Positions 51,456 through 59,570 of a stretch of 64,000 bases of DNA are shown piece after piece (position 1 is the first letter of the stretch; every line of letters starts with the position of its first letter). Below the pieces are notes generated by a model. That model saw nothing but the letters and a program-made list of their open reading frames with translations, did not search any database and had not been told where the DNA came from. This DNA comes from G963663315 sp965116335 (GTDB lineage Bacteria; Pseudomonadota; Gammaproteobacteria; Arenicellales; Poriferihabitantaceae): positions 1,922,001 through 1,986,000 of the forward strand of contig OZ220677.1 of NCBI GenBank assembly GCA_965116335.1, written 5' to 3'. The position numbers were made by a program, and so were the translations under genes.

Positions 51456-51557
51456 ATGAAAAAAATAGAAATAAATTCAATTAAGTCATTGATTTATGGT
51501 ATAATTGACCGGCTTACCGGCTTACCGGCTTACCGGCTTACCGGCTTACCGGCTTGA
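51456..51557 (+). other. Short ORF with ATG and ribosome-binding site running into the 8-bp repeat (autotransporter 5' frame, currently off)
   Basis: ATG 51456 has an AGG ribosome-binding site 8 bases upstream and encodes MKKIEINSIKSLIYGIID, then enters the 8-bp repeat as the cycle RLTGLPAY and stops at 51555-51557. With one more repeat unit (8 bases) it would fuse in frame to the long autotransporter frame. TTGACA (51389) and TATAAT (51419) lie upstream, but their spacing is too long for one promoter, so the promoter is unclear. Interpretation as a phase-variable start is inference. Confidence 0.5.
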
Positions 51558-54500
51558 CCAGCCTGCGCCTGCCTTATCGAACCCTGACCGTTTAACCTCA
51601 CCATCCGTCTTTCCTGCGGAAGCGGGAATCCACAACCATACCGAGGTTGCGGTTACCCGTCATCGTAGGGGCGCCCCTTGTGGGTGCCCGCTATCGTTGA
51701 TACCTGTTCCAACTTTCGCGGGAGGGTACAAGACCCTCCCCTACGATAACGGTCGGGAATCATTCCGACGACATCATGTCGAAGCGGGAATCCACAACCG
51801 CTGGAACACGCTCCAACCCGATAATCATTCCCCCCTTGAGGGGGAGTCAAATCCGCAAGCGGATTTGGTGGGGGGACACAACCGTCATCCTGTACCCCAA
51901 TCCGTCTTTCCCGCGAAAGCGGGAATCCACCTCACCCGTCGTCTGCGGTCGGGTCTGTCCCGATTCCTGCTCTGCCTGCCACTGCTTTTGGGCCTTGCCG
52001 CCGGGGAGGCGCAGGCGCAGACGACTCTGTCCATCAGCGCGCCCGCGGATGCAAACGAGGGCGATTCGGGCACACGCAACCTCGAATTCACGGTGAGCCA
52101 GTCCGCAGGGGTGAGTCTGACGGTGAATTATCGAGTTTGTTTCACCGGCACGGCGACCATCCATACGCCCAGTTCCTCTGATTTCGTAGCCCCATACCCC
52201 GACATCCCTGCCGCCTCCGACTACCAGGCTGTATCAGGAATAGGTGATTCGTTCTTCGGTGTATGGGACTCGAACTGCATTACCGGCACTATCGCGTCGC
52301 ACGCTACCGCCCCCAACACCACTAACACCATTGGCATCCGCGTGAAGGGCGACACCGACGCCGAGTCCGACGAAACGGTGATCGCGACGCTGTCCTTGCG
52401 TGGTTCAAACCCCGGCGTCACCCTCGGCACCTCTGTGGCGACCCACACGATCCTGGATGACGACACCCCGGCGCCGGAGATCTCGGTATCCCTTCCCGTC
52501 AGCGAGGGCGAGAGCCGCTCGGATGCGGGCGAGAAGAAGGTCCCGGAGAGCGAAGGCAGTGTCGGCATCGGCTTCAACCTGGCCGCCAACCAGCCGCTGC
52601 CGAGCGCCCTGACGGTGTGCGTGCGGGTGACCGAGAGCGGCACCATCGACCGGGTGGCCTCGGCCGACGAGGGCATCCAGACGGCGAACATGCCGAGCAG
52701 TGCCACCAACGGCTCGGGCACCCACACGCTCACCTGGACCAACACCGCCGCGGACGACCCCGACAGCAGCGTCACCGTCGAGGTGGTGGCGCCCAATACC
52801 GTGGGCTGCTCCGCGGCCAACGACAGCTACACGGTGTCATCCAGTGACGGCTCGGACAAGCTGCTTATCCAGGACGATGAAGACACCACGGTCTCCCTCA
52901 CGAGTACGGACAGGACCATGACCGAAGGCGACGCCTCGGACCCCGTTACCCTGACCGTCTCGCTGGATCGCCGACTGTATGCCGGTGAGATCATCGGCGT
53001 GCCGATCGCGCTGGCGACGACCACCGGGGCGCGGCTGCCGGGGAGCACGGACAGCGGCACCGCCAACCACGACTTCGAGGTCACGGCCGCGGCGGCGAGC
53101 ATGCACAGCGGGGTGACGCTGGCGAACGCATTGACGGCCAACCCGCGGGTGGTCTTCACCGGCCACGACACCAACACGGTGCAGACGGCGACGGTGACGC
53201 TGACCCCGGTGGCAAACCGCGACGACGACGACACCACTGACGAGACGATCACCGCGACGCTGGACTCGCTCGGCCTGCTGGATACGACGGTCAGTGGCGG
53301 GGTCACCGCGCACGCATCGAACAACGCGGCCACCCTGACGCTGGAGGACGACGATAGCGTGCCATCGCCATGCCCCGCCCAGAACACAGTCTTTAGCAGC
53401 AGGAGCATTTACCTCCTTGAGAACGGCGGCATCGCAACCTATTGCGTGCGGCTGGCGACCGCGCCATCGGGCGGTGACACCACGGTCACCATCACCAACA
53501 CGGGTGCGTATCAGGGGGCAATAAACTTCAGCCCATCGTCACTCACCTTCACGTCATCGAACTACCAGACGCCCCAGCAGGTGACGGTGACTGGCGTGGA
53601 CCAGCCGAACCTCCATCTCGACCGCGATACGAGGTTAACCCACAGGGCCAACGGCGGCGGCTACTCGAACCAGATCCTGGACGGGGGTAGGGGGATTAGC
53701 ATTGTCAACGTGTACGACGCGCCCGAGCTCGAGGTGTTTGATCTGGCGGTATGGAATGCGAATGATTTCGCGGCAAAACAGCGCCCGAACACCGTCAAGG
53801 CGACGCGGGGGTTCAGGTATTTCCAGAATGACATGACGCCAATTTACCCGCTCCGTTACCAATTGCGCCTGTCGAACCGCCCGGCGACCGGCGAAACGGT
53901 GACGGTGACGGCAACATCGAGCGACATCAGCAAGTTCGGCCTGTCCCTGACCTCGGGGGGTACGCCGCAGGCATCGCTGACGGTGACCTTCGAGGACCGC
54001 CCGGCCGACCGGGTCTGCTTCAATGGGGGTCACAGCTCTTTGTTTGACGTTAACACGCCGAACCCGGACGCGTCCTGGGCGTGCTATCGCCAGATCTGGG
54101 TCATCAGCACGCAGCAATATGCGACCTTCGAAAAGGGTTGTGCCAACATCACCCACACGGCCTCGGGCGGCGGCCTGCGCAGCACGGCCATCGGGACGAT
54201 CCGCGCGCACGCCGTTGCCGGCACCGTCTTTGCCCCCTCCAACGCCCCGGGGCGTGACTGCGCCCTCATCACCGAAGAACTCCGCAGCCGCTCCGCCCCC
54301 GCGACGGCCGCGCCCCCGCCCACCGAGGCGGTAACCAACGTGCAGGTGACGGCAGTGGATGATGCCAACGCCCGCATCACCTGGGACGCGGTAGAGCATG
54401 CTACCTCCTACGACGTGTCATGGAGTGCCGAGAGCAGTGACTCGCTGACCGCTTCCTCTGGTGCCTTACCCGGCGTGACGGGTACCACGACCACCATTGA

Positions 54501-57471
54501 CCACGGCGCCCAGCAAGCCATGACGTTCACGGTGACCGTGACCCCGGAATATGTTGACAAGCACGGCGATACCCGGCCACTGGATAGTCTCGCCGGTACG
54601 ACCAGTCTGGTCGTCGGGCCGGGCAGTGATGCCCTCTCAGCCAGCGCGCAAGCCGAGGCCGCCTGCGTCTCCGATGCGCTGCTGTCCGATGTGACGGACT
54701 ACGCCGGAGAGACCTGGCGGGAGTCGGTTGATCATGTCGAGCGCTGGAGCCGGGTACTTTCTGCCTTTGGCGTGGATAACGCCTACAGCCACAACCCGAT
54801 GACGGTCGCCGAAGCGCAGGCGCAGGCGGATCGCGGCCTTGCGCGTTGGCTGCCGATCGTTCCCGCCCTGCAATGTCTGGAGACGGCACAGGCGCAACCG
54901 GAACCCCAACCGGCGCAGGAAGAACAACCCACGCCACCGCCTGTACCGGAACTCAGTCTGTCATCGGGTTCTGCCATAGAAGAAGGGAATCCTGCGGGAT
55001 TCACCCTCACCGCAGATAGCGCTGTGCAATCTGATCTGACGATTGGCTATACCGTGAGCCAGAATGGAGACTATCTCGACGCCCCCGGCAGTGGACAACG
55101 CACCGTCACCCTGGCGGCGGGAACAACGACTGCCTCGCTCTTGATCGACACAGTAGACGATGCTCTGGATGAAGCGGATGGTGCAGTGACGGTCACCGTA
55201 GATAGCCGTACCGGCTATACCATAGCCACCAACCAGGACACCGCATCCGTCCCCGTACACGACAATGACGAGCCGGTCGTGCGGATTACCGCAGGCAGTG
55301 GCGTAACGGAAGGGACGCAAGCCGCCTTCACCCTCTCGGCCAATCCACTGCCCGCGGCGCCGCTGGATGTCACCGTGACGGTCGCCCAAAGCGGAGACTT
55401 CGCCGCCAGTGGAGAAACCGGAGCGCGAACCCTCACGCTGCCCACTTCCGGCAGTATAGATATAACAGTCAGTACCATAGACGACTCGCTAGACGAACCG
55501 GACGGCTCAGTCACCGCCACCATAGATACCGGCGCCGGCTATACGGTCGCTGATTCACCGGATGACAGCGCAACCGTACCCATCACCGATAACGATGTCA
55601 CGGTACCTTCCGCGCCCACCCTCTCGGTGCTGGATGAATCGGTCAAGGAAGATGCCGGATTGATGTACTTCACCATCCGCCTTGATCAGCCCGCACAGCA
55701 TAGAATAAAGGTGAACTTCACGACCCGTGAATCCGATCCGGTCTCGGCCAGAGCCGGACAAGACTATTACTGGTGGTGGCCAGACGGTATCCCGATCACC
55801 TTCTATCCGGGACAGACCGAGAAGAAGATGTGGGTTTATATCTATAATGACAATCATGACGAAGACCCGGAGACTTTTGAGGTCGCATTATCCAGCCCCA
55901 CCGGGGGCGCCCTGATTGGCGATGGCGTAGCGACCGGAACCATCATCAACAATGATCCGATGCCCGCCGCCTGGCTGACCCGATTCGGTCGCACCGTAGC
56001 GCAGCAGGCATTGGATGGCATCTCCGATCGTATTGCGGCGCAACGCGTCGCTGGAATAGAGGGCACACTGGCCGGACAAGCGCTCCGCTTCGGCGCGCAG
56101 ACAGACACTGAGGGCGCAGTCGATGAAAAAGCCGCTACCGATGTGATTCAAGCCTTTCACCTTACGGAGGGTGATGACACACCGCACGATGTCTTTGCAT
56201 CCGGATACTCTTACTCCATGAGCACCCGTCAAGCCTTGCTCAATAGCCACTTTACCGCCACCCGTGAGAAAGACGCGACCGGTGGCAGCCTGGCCTTCTG
56301 GGGACGAGCCGCGCAAGGCAACTTTGATGGACGAGAAGGCACCTTCTCATTAGATGGAGAAGCCACCACCGCGATGCTCGGCGCCGACTATGCCAAAGAC
56401 CACTGGCTGGCTGGACTGGCGCTGATACAAAGCAGTGGCGAAGGCAACTATCACGATACCGACACCGATACTACCCCTTCCCCCATCTGTACTGAAAATC
56501 TGGATACACAAACCAGACAGGCGCTGTGCAATGGCGCGGTACGCGAAGGCGATGGTCAGGTAGAAGCCTCACTGACCGCAATCACGCCGTATGCCTCCCT
56601 GCAGGCATCCGATTCGATTCGTCTGTGGGGCACATTAGGTCAGGGTAGCGGCGAAGTGACGCTGAAACCGGAATTGGGAGATTCGCTCACTGCGGACATT
56701 AGCTGGAACATGGCCGCCATGGGATTGCGTGGAGATTTGGTTGAATCCCAGGCGGGGCTTTCTCTTGCATTGACATCCGATGCCTTATGGTCCCGTACCG
56801 AGTCAGACAAAACCCATGAACTGGCGGCATCCGATGCGACAGTGACCCGTCTGAGAGTGGGTTTGGAAGGCAGTTGGAGAATCCGTCTGGATCAAGGGCA
56901 TCTGACGCCCCGTCTGGAGATGGGAATCCGTCAGGATGGCGGAGACGCTGAAACCGGAAGGGGCGTAGAGATCGGGGGTGGGATTGCATGGAATGACCCG
57001 ACTCTCGGTCTGTCTCTGGACTTGTCCGGGCGTACCCTGCTCTCGCATGATTCGGATGATCTGAAGGACCAGGGTTTCGCCGCATCTTTTGTGTTTGATC
57101 CAGAACCGCAAAGTGAACGGGGACTGTCCATGACCATCGGTCAGGATTGGGGAGGAGCCGCCACCGGCGGACTCGATGCGTTGTTTGCGGAACCATCCAT
57201 CAGTGAACGCACGGGCAGTGCATCAGAGAGTCGCTTGAGACTGGATATAGAATATGGCCTGCCTGCCTTTGCTGGCCGGTTCACACATGGCCCGCAATTC
57301 AGTGCCGCACGTTCGGCCAGTGGACGGGAGGTTAGTGTGGGTTGGCGGATTGCCAGTATCCGTTCAGCCGATAAGCCGGATTTGTCTTTTGATGTGAAGA
57401 CTCGTTGGCGAGAAACAAACACCGAGGCAACCCCCCCTGTCATCGGCATAGAAGCAGGCATCAGATGGTAA
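51505..57471 (+). CDS. Giant Calx-beta/fibronectin-type autotransporter
   Basis: Open frame of 1988 codons. The first 145 codons mostly translate repeat DNA. The likely secretory start is the hydrophobic stretch SRFLLCLPLLLGLAAGEAQAQ (about 151-172). No ATG lies nearby; GTG 51868 is one option. The passenger has Calx-beta-like units with acidic D-D-x end motifs (about 195-280, 305-440, 450-620). It then has a fibronectin-like segment (ITWDAVEHATSYDVSWSAES, near 965) and three more Calx-beta units (about 1150-1480). The C-terminal 300 residues form an autotransporter beta-barrel ending GIEAGIRW with terminal aromatic. Expected at the cell surface as an adhesin or calcium-binding protein. The front half is markedly more GC-rich than the back half. 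Confidence 0.85.
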   Translation: MTGLPAYRLTGLPAYRLDQPAPALSNPDRLTSPSVFPAEAGIHNHTEVAVTRHRRGAPCGCPLSLIPVPTFAGGYKTLPYDNGRESFRRHHVEAGIHNRWNTLQPDNHSPLEGESNPQADLVGGHNRHPVPQSVFPAKAGIHLTRRLRSGLSRFLLCLPLLLGLAAGEAQAQTTLSISAPADANEGDSGTRNLEFTVSQSAGVSLTVNYRVCFTGTATIHTPSSSDFVAPYPDIPAASDYQAVSGIGDSFFGVWDSNCITGTIASHATAPNTTNTIGIRVKGDTDAESDETVIATLSLRGSNPGVTLGTSVATHTILDDDTPAPEISVSLPVSEGESRSDAGEKKVPESEGSVGIGFNLAANQPLPSALTVCVRVTESGTIDRVASADEGIQTANMPSSATNGSGTHTLTWTNTAADDPDSSVTVEVVAPNTVGCSAANDSYTVSSSDGSDKLLIQDDEDTTVSLTSTDRTMTEGDASDPVTLTVSLDRRLYAGEIIGVPIALATTTGARLPGSTDSGTANHDFEVTAAAASMHSGVTLANALTANPRVVFTGHDTNTVQTATVTLTPVANRDDDDTTDETITATLDSLGLLDTTVSGGVTAHASNNAATLTLEDDDSVPSPCPAQNTVFSSRSIYLLENGGIATYCVRLATAPSGGDTTVTITNTGAYQGAINFSPSSLTFTSSNYQTPQQVTVTGVDQPNLHLDRDTRLTHRANGGGYSNQILDGGRGISIVNVYDAPELEVFDLAVWNANDFAAKQRPNTVKATRGFRYFQNDMTPIYPLRYQLRLSNRPATGETVTVTATSSDISKFGLSLTSGGTPQASLTVTFEDRPADRVCFNGGHSSLFDVNTPNPDASWACYRQIWVISTQQYATFEKGCANITHTASGGGLRSTAIGTIRAHAVAGTVFAPSNAPGRDCALITEELRSRSAPATAAPPPTEAVTNVQVTAVDDANARITWDAVEHATSYDVSWSAESSDSLTASSGALPGVTGTTTTIDHGAQQAMTFTVTVTPEYVDKHGDTRPLDSLAGTTSLVVGPGSDALSASAQAEAACVSDALLSDVTDYAGETWRESVDHVERWSRVLSAFGVDNAYSHNPMTVAEAQAQADRGLARWLPIVPALQCLETAQAQPEPQPAQEEQPTPPPVPELSLSSGSAIEEGNPAGFTLTADSAVQSDLTIGYTVSQNGDYLDAPGSGQRTVTLAAGTTTASLLIDTVDDALDEADGAVTVTVDSRTGYTIATNQDTASVPVHDNDEPVVRITAGSGVTEGTQAAFTLSANPLPAAPLDVTVTVAQSGDFAASGETGARTLTLPTSGSIDITVSTIDDSLDEPDGSVTATIDTGAGYTVADSPDDSATVPITDNDVTVPSAPTLSVLDESVKEDAGLMYFTIRLDQPAQHRIKVNFTTRESDPVSARAGQDYYWWWPDGIPITFYPGQTEKKMWVYIYNDNHDEDPETFEVALSSPTGGALIGDGVATGTIINNDPMPAAWLTRFGRTVAQQALDGISDRIAAQRVAGIEGTLAGQALRFGAQTDTEGAVDEKAATDVIQAFHLTEGDDTPHDVFASGYSYSMSTRQALLNSHFTATREKDATGGSLAFWGRAAQGNFDGREGTFSLDGEATTAMLGADYAKDHWLAGLALIQSSGEGNYHDTDTDTTPSPICTENLDTQTRQALCNGAVREGDGQVEASLTAITPYASLQASDSIRLWGTLGQGSGEVTLKPELGDSLTADISWNMAAMGLRGDLVESQAGLSLALTSDALWSRTESDKTHELAASDATVTRLRVGLEGSWRIRLDQGHLTPRLEMGIRQDGGDAETGRGVEIGGGIAWNDPTLGLSLDLSGRTLLSHDSDDLKDQGFAASFVFDPEPQSERGLSMTIGQDWGGAATGGLDALFAEPSISERTGSASESRLRLDIEYGLPAFAGRFTHGPQFSAARSASGREVSVGWRIASIRSADKPDLSFDVKTRWRETNTEATPPVIGIEAGIRW
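51511..51550. repeat. Five tandem copies of an 8-bp unit at the autotransporter 5' end
   Basis: GGCTTACC is repeated five times exactly, with partial copies on both sides (TTGACC before, GGCTT after). As the unit length is not a multiple of three, each gain or loss shifts the frame. It lies between the ATG at 51456 and the long frame. Confidence 0.93.
51604..51755 (+). repeat. Composite dispersed repeat, left copy
   Basis: Contains a palindromic GCGGAAGCGGGAATCCAC-type element followed by CGTAGGGGCGCCCCTTGTGG, CGTTGATACCTGTTCCAAC and GGGAGGGTACAAGACCCTCC. The same modules in the same order occur on the other strand at 57553-57703. These are the kind of intergenic repeats dispersed in many proteobacterial genomes. 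Here the repeat is read through as codons of the autotransporter frame, before its signal peptide. Confidence 0.8.
51780..51931 (+). repeat. Further dispersed-repeat modules before the signal peptide
   Basis: GAAGCGGGAATCCACAACC at 51781 and GTCTTTCCCGCGAAAGCGGG at 51903 are two more copies of the palindromic module. CCCCCTTGAGGGGGAGTC (about 51832) with AAATCCGCAAGCGGATTTGG (51849) forms another hairpin element; a matching CCCCCTCAAGAGGGGA lies downstream of the gene at about 57514. Confidence 0.7.
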
Positions 57472-57857
57472 TCCCATCGAACCCCCCATCACACCCGCTT
57501 TGCGCGATGTGATTCCCCCTCAAGAGGGGAATGATATTGGTGCATGGTCGAAACCATCATCGTAGGGGAGGGTCTCCGTGCCCTCCCGCAACCGTTGGAA
57601 CGGGAATCAACGATACCGGGCACCCACAAGGGGCGCCCCTACGCATCGGTAATTGCAGATAACGTATGGTTGTGGATTCCCGCCTACGCGGGAAAGACGG
57701 GTTGTTGGGGAGGGGGGGCACAGCCGTCATCCCATGCTTCAAAACCATCTCCCACCGAATCTGCTTGCATTATCGCCGATACGCTATTATCCTTGACATT
57801 AGTTCAGGTTGATGTGTCCGCTGATTTTCGTCATCTTAATTTATGGAGCCAATAATC
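57472..57857. repeat. Right copy of the composite repeat (inverted) and intergenic DNA
   Basis: No gene is seen between the autotransporter stop and 57858. 57513-57530 holds the CCCCTCAAGAGGGG hairpin. 57553-57703 is the reverse complement of the modules at 51604-51755: CGTAGGGGAGGGTCTCCG, CACAAGGGGCGCCCCTACG and TGTGGATTCCCGCCTACGCG in mirrored order. The pair forms inverted repeats of about 150 bp bracketing the whole autotransporter gene. The remaining 150 bases up to 57857 carry the upstream region of the next small gene. Confidence 0.8.
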
Positions 57858-57935
57858 ATGAATCCGCTAAAAAGTATACCCGGCACGATCGCAGCCGGAG
57901 TTGTTCTCGCTGTTGTGATCGCCCTTATTTTGTAG
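57858..57935 (+). CDS. Short single-span membrane peptide, 25 aa
   Basis: ATG with a GGAG ribosome-binding site 9 bases upstream, encoding MNPLKSIPGTIAAGVV followed by a purely hydrophobic tail ending IALIL. It is one transmembrane helix with a positive N-terminal flank. It lies 21 bases before a PuuD-like membrane-protein gene and is probably co-transcribed with it. The good ribosome-binding site and codon use favour a real gene. Function unknown. Confidence 0.55.
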   Translation: MNPLKSIPGTIAAGVVLAVVIALIL

Positions 57936-57956
57936 AAATTTTGAATTGAGAGGTTA

Positions 57957-58457
57957 ATGATTATGAATATGTGGTCACTCTTCGTCTGGTTACATGTGCT
58001 CGCTGGTATCACTTGGATCGGTTTGCTTTATTACTTCAATTTCGTGCAAGTGCCAGCCGCCGCCGAAGCCGCAGCTGATTCCGATGGCCCCGGGCCTGCC
58101 GCTATCTCAAAATACGTTGCGCCACGGGCCTTGTTGTGGTTTCGCTGGGGTGCGGTTGCCACCTGGATAACCGGCGCGATTGCACTCGAATATCTGCCTG
58201 GTACGGGTATCGTTTCGGCATTTACCCTGCAAAGCCCGGTAATCGGAGTCGGGGCGTGGCTCGGTACGATCATGCTGTTCAATGTATGGATGCTGATCTG
58301 GCCCAATCAAAAGAAAATACTGGGAATCGTGTCCGCCAGCGCAGAGGAGATTGCGAAAGCCAAGAATGTGGCCCTGCTCGCCTCGCGTACCAATACCATG
58401 CTCTCCATCCCGATGGTGATGTGCATGGTCGGCTATGGGCATGGTCTCCCGTTCTGA
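57957..58457 (+). CDS. PuuD-like membrane protein (urate-oxidase-associated family)
   Basis: 166 residues with four predicted membrane helices. WSLFVWLHVLAGITWIGLLYYFNFVQVP at the N-terminus carries the conserved His and Trp seen in urate hydroxylase PuuD membrane domains. WFRWGAVATWITGAIALEY, GVGAWLGTIMLFNVWMLIWPNQKK and TNTMLSIPMVMCMVGYGH follow. No cytochrome domain is present, so it is the short membrane-only form. The substrate is unknown. Confidence 0.75.
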   Translation: MIMNMWSLFVWLHVLAGITWIGLLYYFNFVQVPAAAEAAADSDGPGPAAISKYVAPRALLWFRWGAVATWITGAIALEYLPGTGIVSAFTLQSPVIGVGAWLGTIMLFNVWMLIWPNQKKILGIVSASAEEIAKAKNVALLASRTNTMLSIPMVMCMVGYGHGLPF

Positions 58458-58532
58458 GCCTTGTTTGCATCCAGACCGGCCACTCGCCCGCAACCGGGGC
58501 AGGTTATAGCCGACCGCGAGCAGTGTGTGCCG

Positions 58533-59099
58533 GTGACCAATCGGCATTTCGTCAACGGTCATCCGATCCAGGGACCTTTCGATGACCGTTTGCAGTCCGC
58601 CGTGTTCGGGCTGGGCTGTTTCTGGGGGGCCGAGAAGAAATTCTGGCAGCTGGAAGGTGTATTTACCACCGCCGTGGGATATGCCGGAGGGCAGACTCGC
58701 AATGCCACCTACCGGGACGTTTGCTCAGGGATGACCGGCCATGCCGAGGTCGTGCTGGTCGTGTTTGATCCCGGTAAAATCAGTTACGCCGACTTGCTCC
58801 GGGTATTCTGGGAGTCTCATGATCCGACTCAGGGTATGCGCCAGGGCAACGACCAGGGAACACAATACCGCTCCGTAATCCATGTCTGTAACGATGACCA
58901 GAGAGATCAGGCTCGGCGGAGCAGGAGCGACTATCAGGCCAGGCTCCGGTCGGCGGGTTACGCTGCCATCACCACCGAAATTTGCGATTGCAGCGATTTC
59001 TTTTACGCCGAAGACTATCATCAGCAGTATCTGGCGAAGAATCCGAGCGGTTATTGCGGGATTGGCGGCACCGGGGTTCTCTGCGACAGTGCCAGTTGA
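58533..59099 (+). CDS. msrA: Peptide methionine sulfoxide reductase A
   Basis: 188 residues from GTG 58533; a TTG 24 codons upstream is possible but less likely. The active-site motif is GLGCFWGAEKKFWQ. VGYAGGQTRNATYRDVCSGMTGHAEVVLVVFDP, LLRVFWESHDPTQGMRQGNDQGTQYRSVI and the late EDYHQQYLAKNPSGYCG are family hallmarks. Reduces methionine-S-sulfoxide in proteins. Confidence 0.94.
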   Translation: MTNRHFVNGHPIQGPFDDRLQSAVFGLGCFWGAEKKFWQLEGVFTTAVGYAGGQTRNATYRDVCSGMTGHAEVVLVVFDPGKISYADLLRVFWESHDPTQGMRQGNDQGTQYRSVIHVCNDDQRDQARRSRSDYQARLRSAGYAAITTEICDCSDFFYAEDYHQQYLAKNPSGYCGIGGTGVLCDSAS

Positions 59100-59122
59100 A
59101 CTTCTACCGGAAGCGGGCGTAT

Positions 59123-59470
59123 TCAGGTTCGACCCGGCTGTAGCGGTGGCAACGGAAAGTTTGTGACATTTCCACTATCCTGATCCTTTGCGGAGTCGAT
59201 AATCCGGTTGATTCCTTCCTTGTCGACCTCATCGATTCTCACGACCGAGTGCAAGGGGATGTAGGTGCGCTTGACGGAGCCGAATTCCTGCTTGAGCCGC
59301 TCTTCGGACGGGTCAACCACCAGCCTGGATTTCTCCCCGAAAATGATGCCCGACACCTCAACGAACGCATACAGATGACTCTGACCAATTTCCGTCGCAT
59401 AAAGCTCGTACAGCTTTTCCTGATTATGAAACTGAATCTTGTAGATGGTTTTGGTTTTTTTCTGACTCAC
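59123..59470 (-). CDS. DUF1820 family protein
   Basis: 115 residues, soluble. IYKIQFHNQEKLYELYAT and VSGIIFGEKSRLVVDPSEERLKQEF match DUF1820, a small gammaproteobacterial family of unknown function. YIPLHSVVRIDEVDKEGI and a Pro-rich end complete it. Convergent with msrA. Confidence 0.88.
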   Translation of the reverse strand: MSQKKTKTIYKIQFHNQEKLYELYATEIGQSHLYAFVEVSGIIFGEKSRLVVDPSEERLKQEFGSVKRTYIPLHSVVRIDEVDKEGINRIIDSAKDQDSGNVTNFPLPPLQPGRT

Positions 59471-59570
59471 ATTCCGAGCGGCTCACAATTTAATCCGGGT
59501 TGATTGAAAACAGGCAATATAATAACGCGAATTACCATTATGCGGTGAAGCATTTCCAATAAAATTTCTT

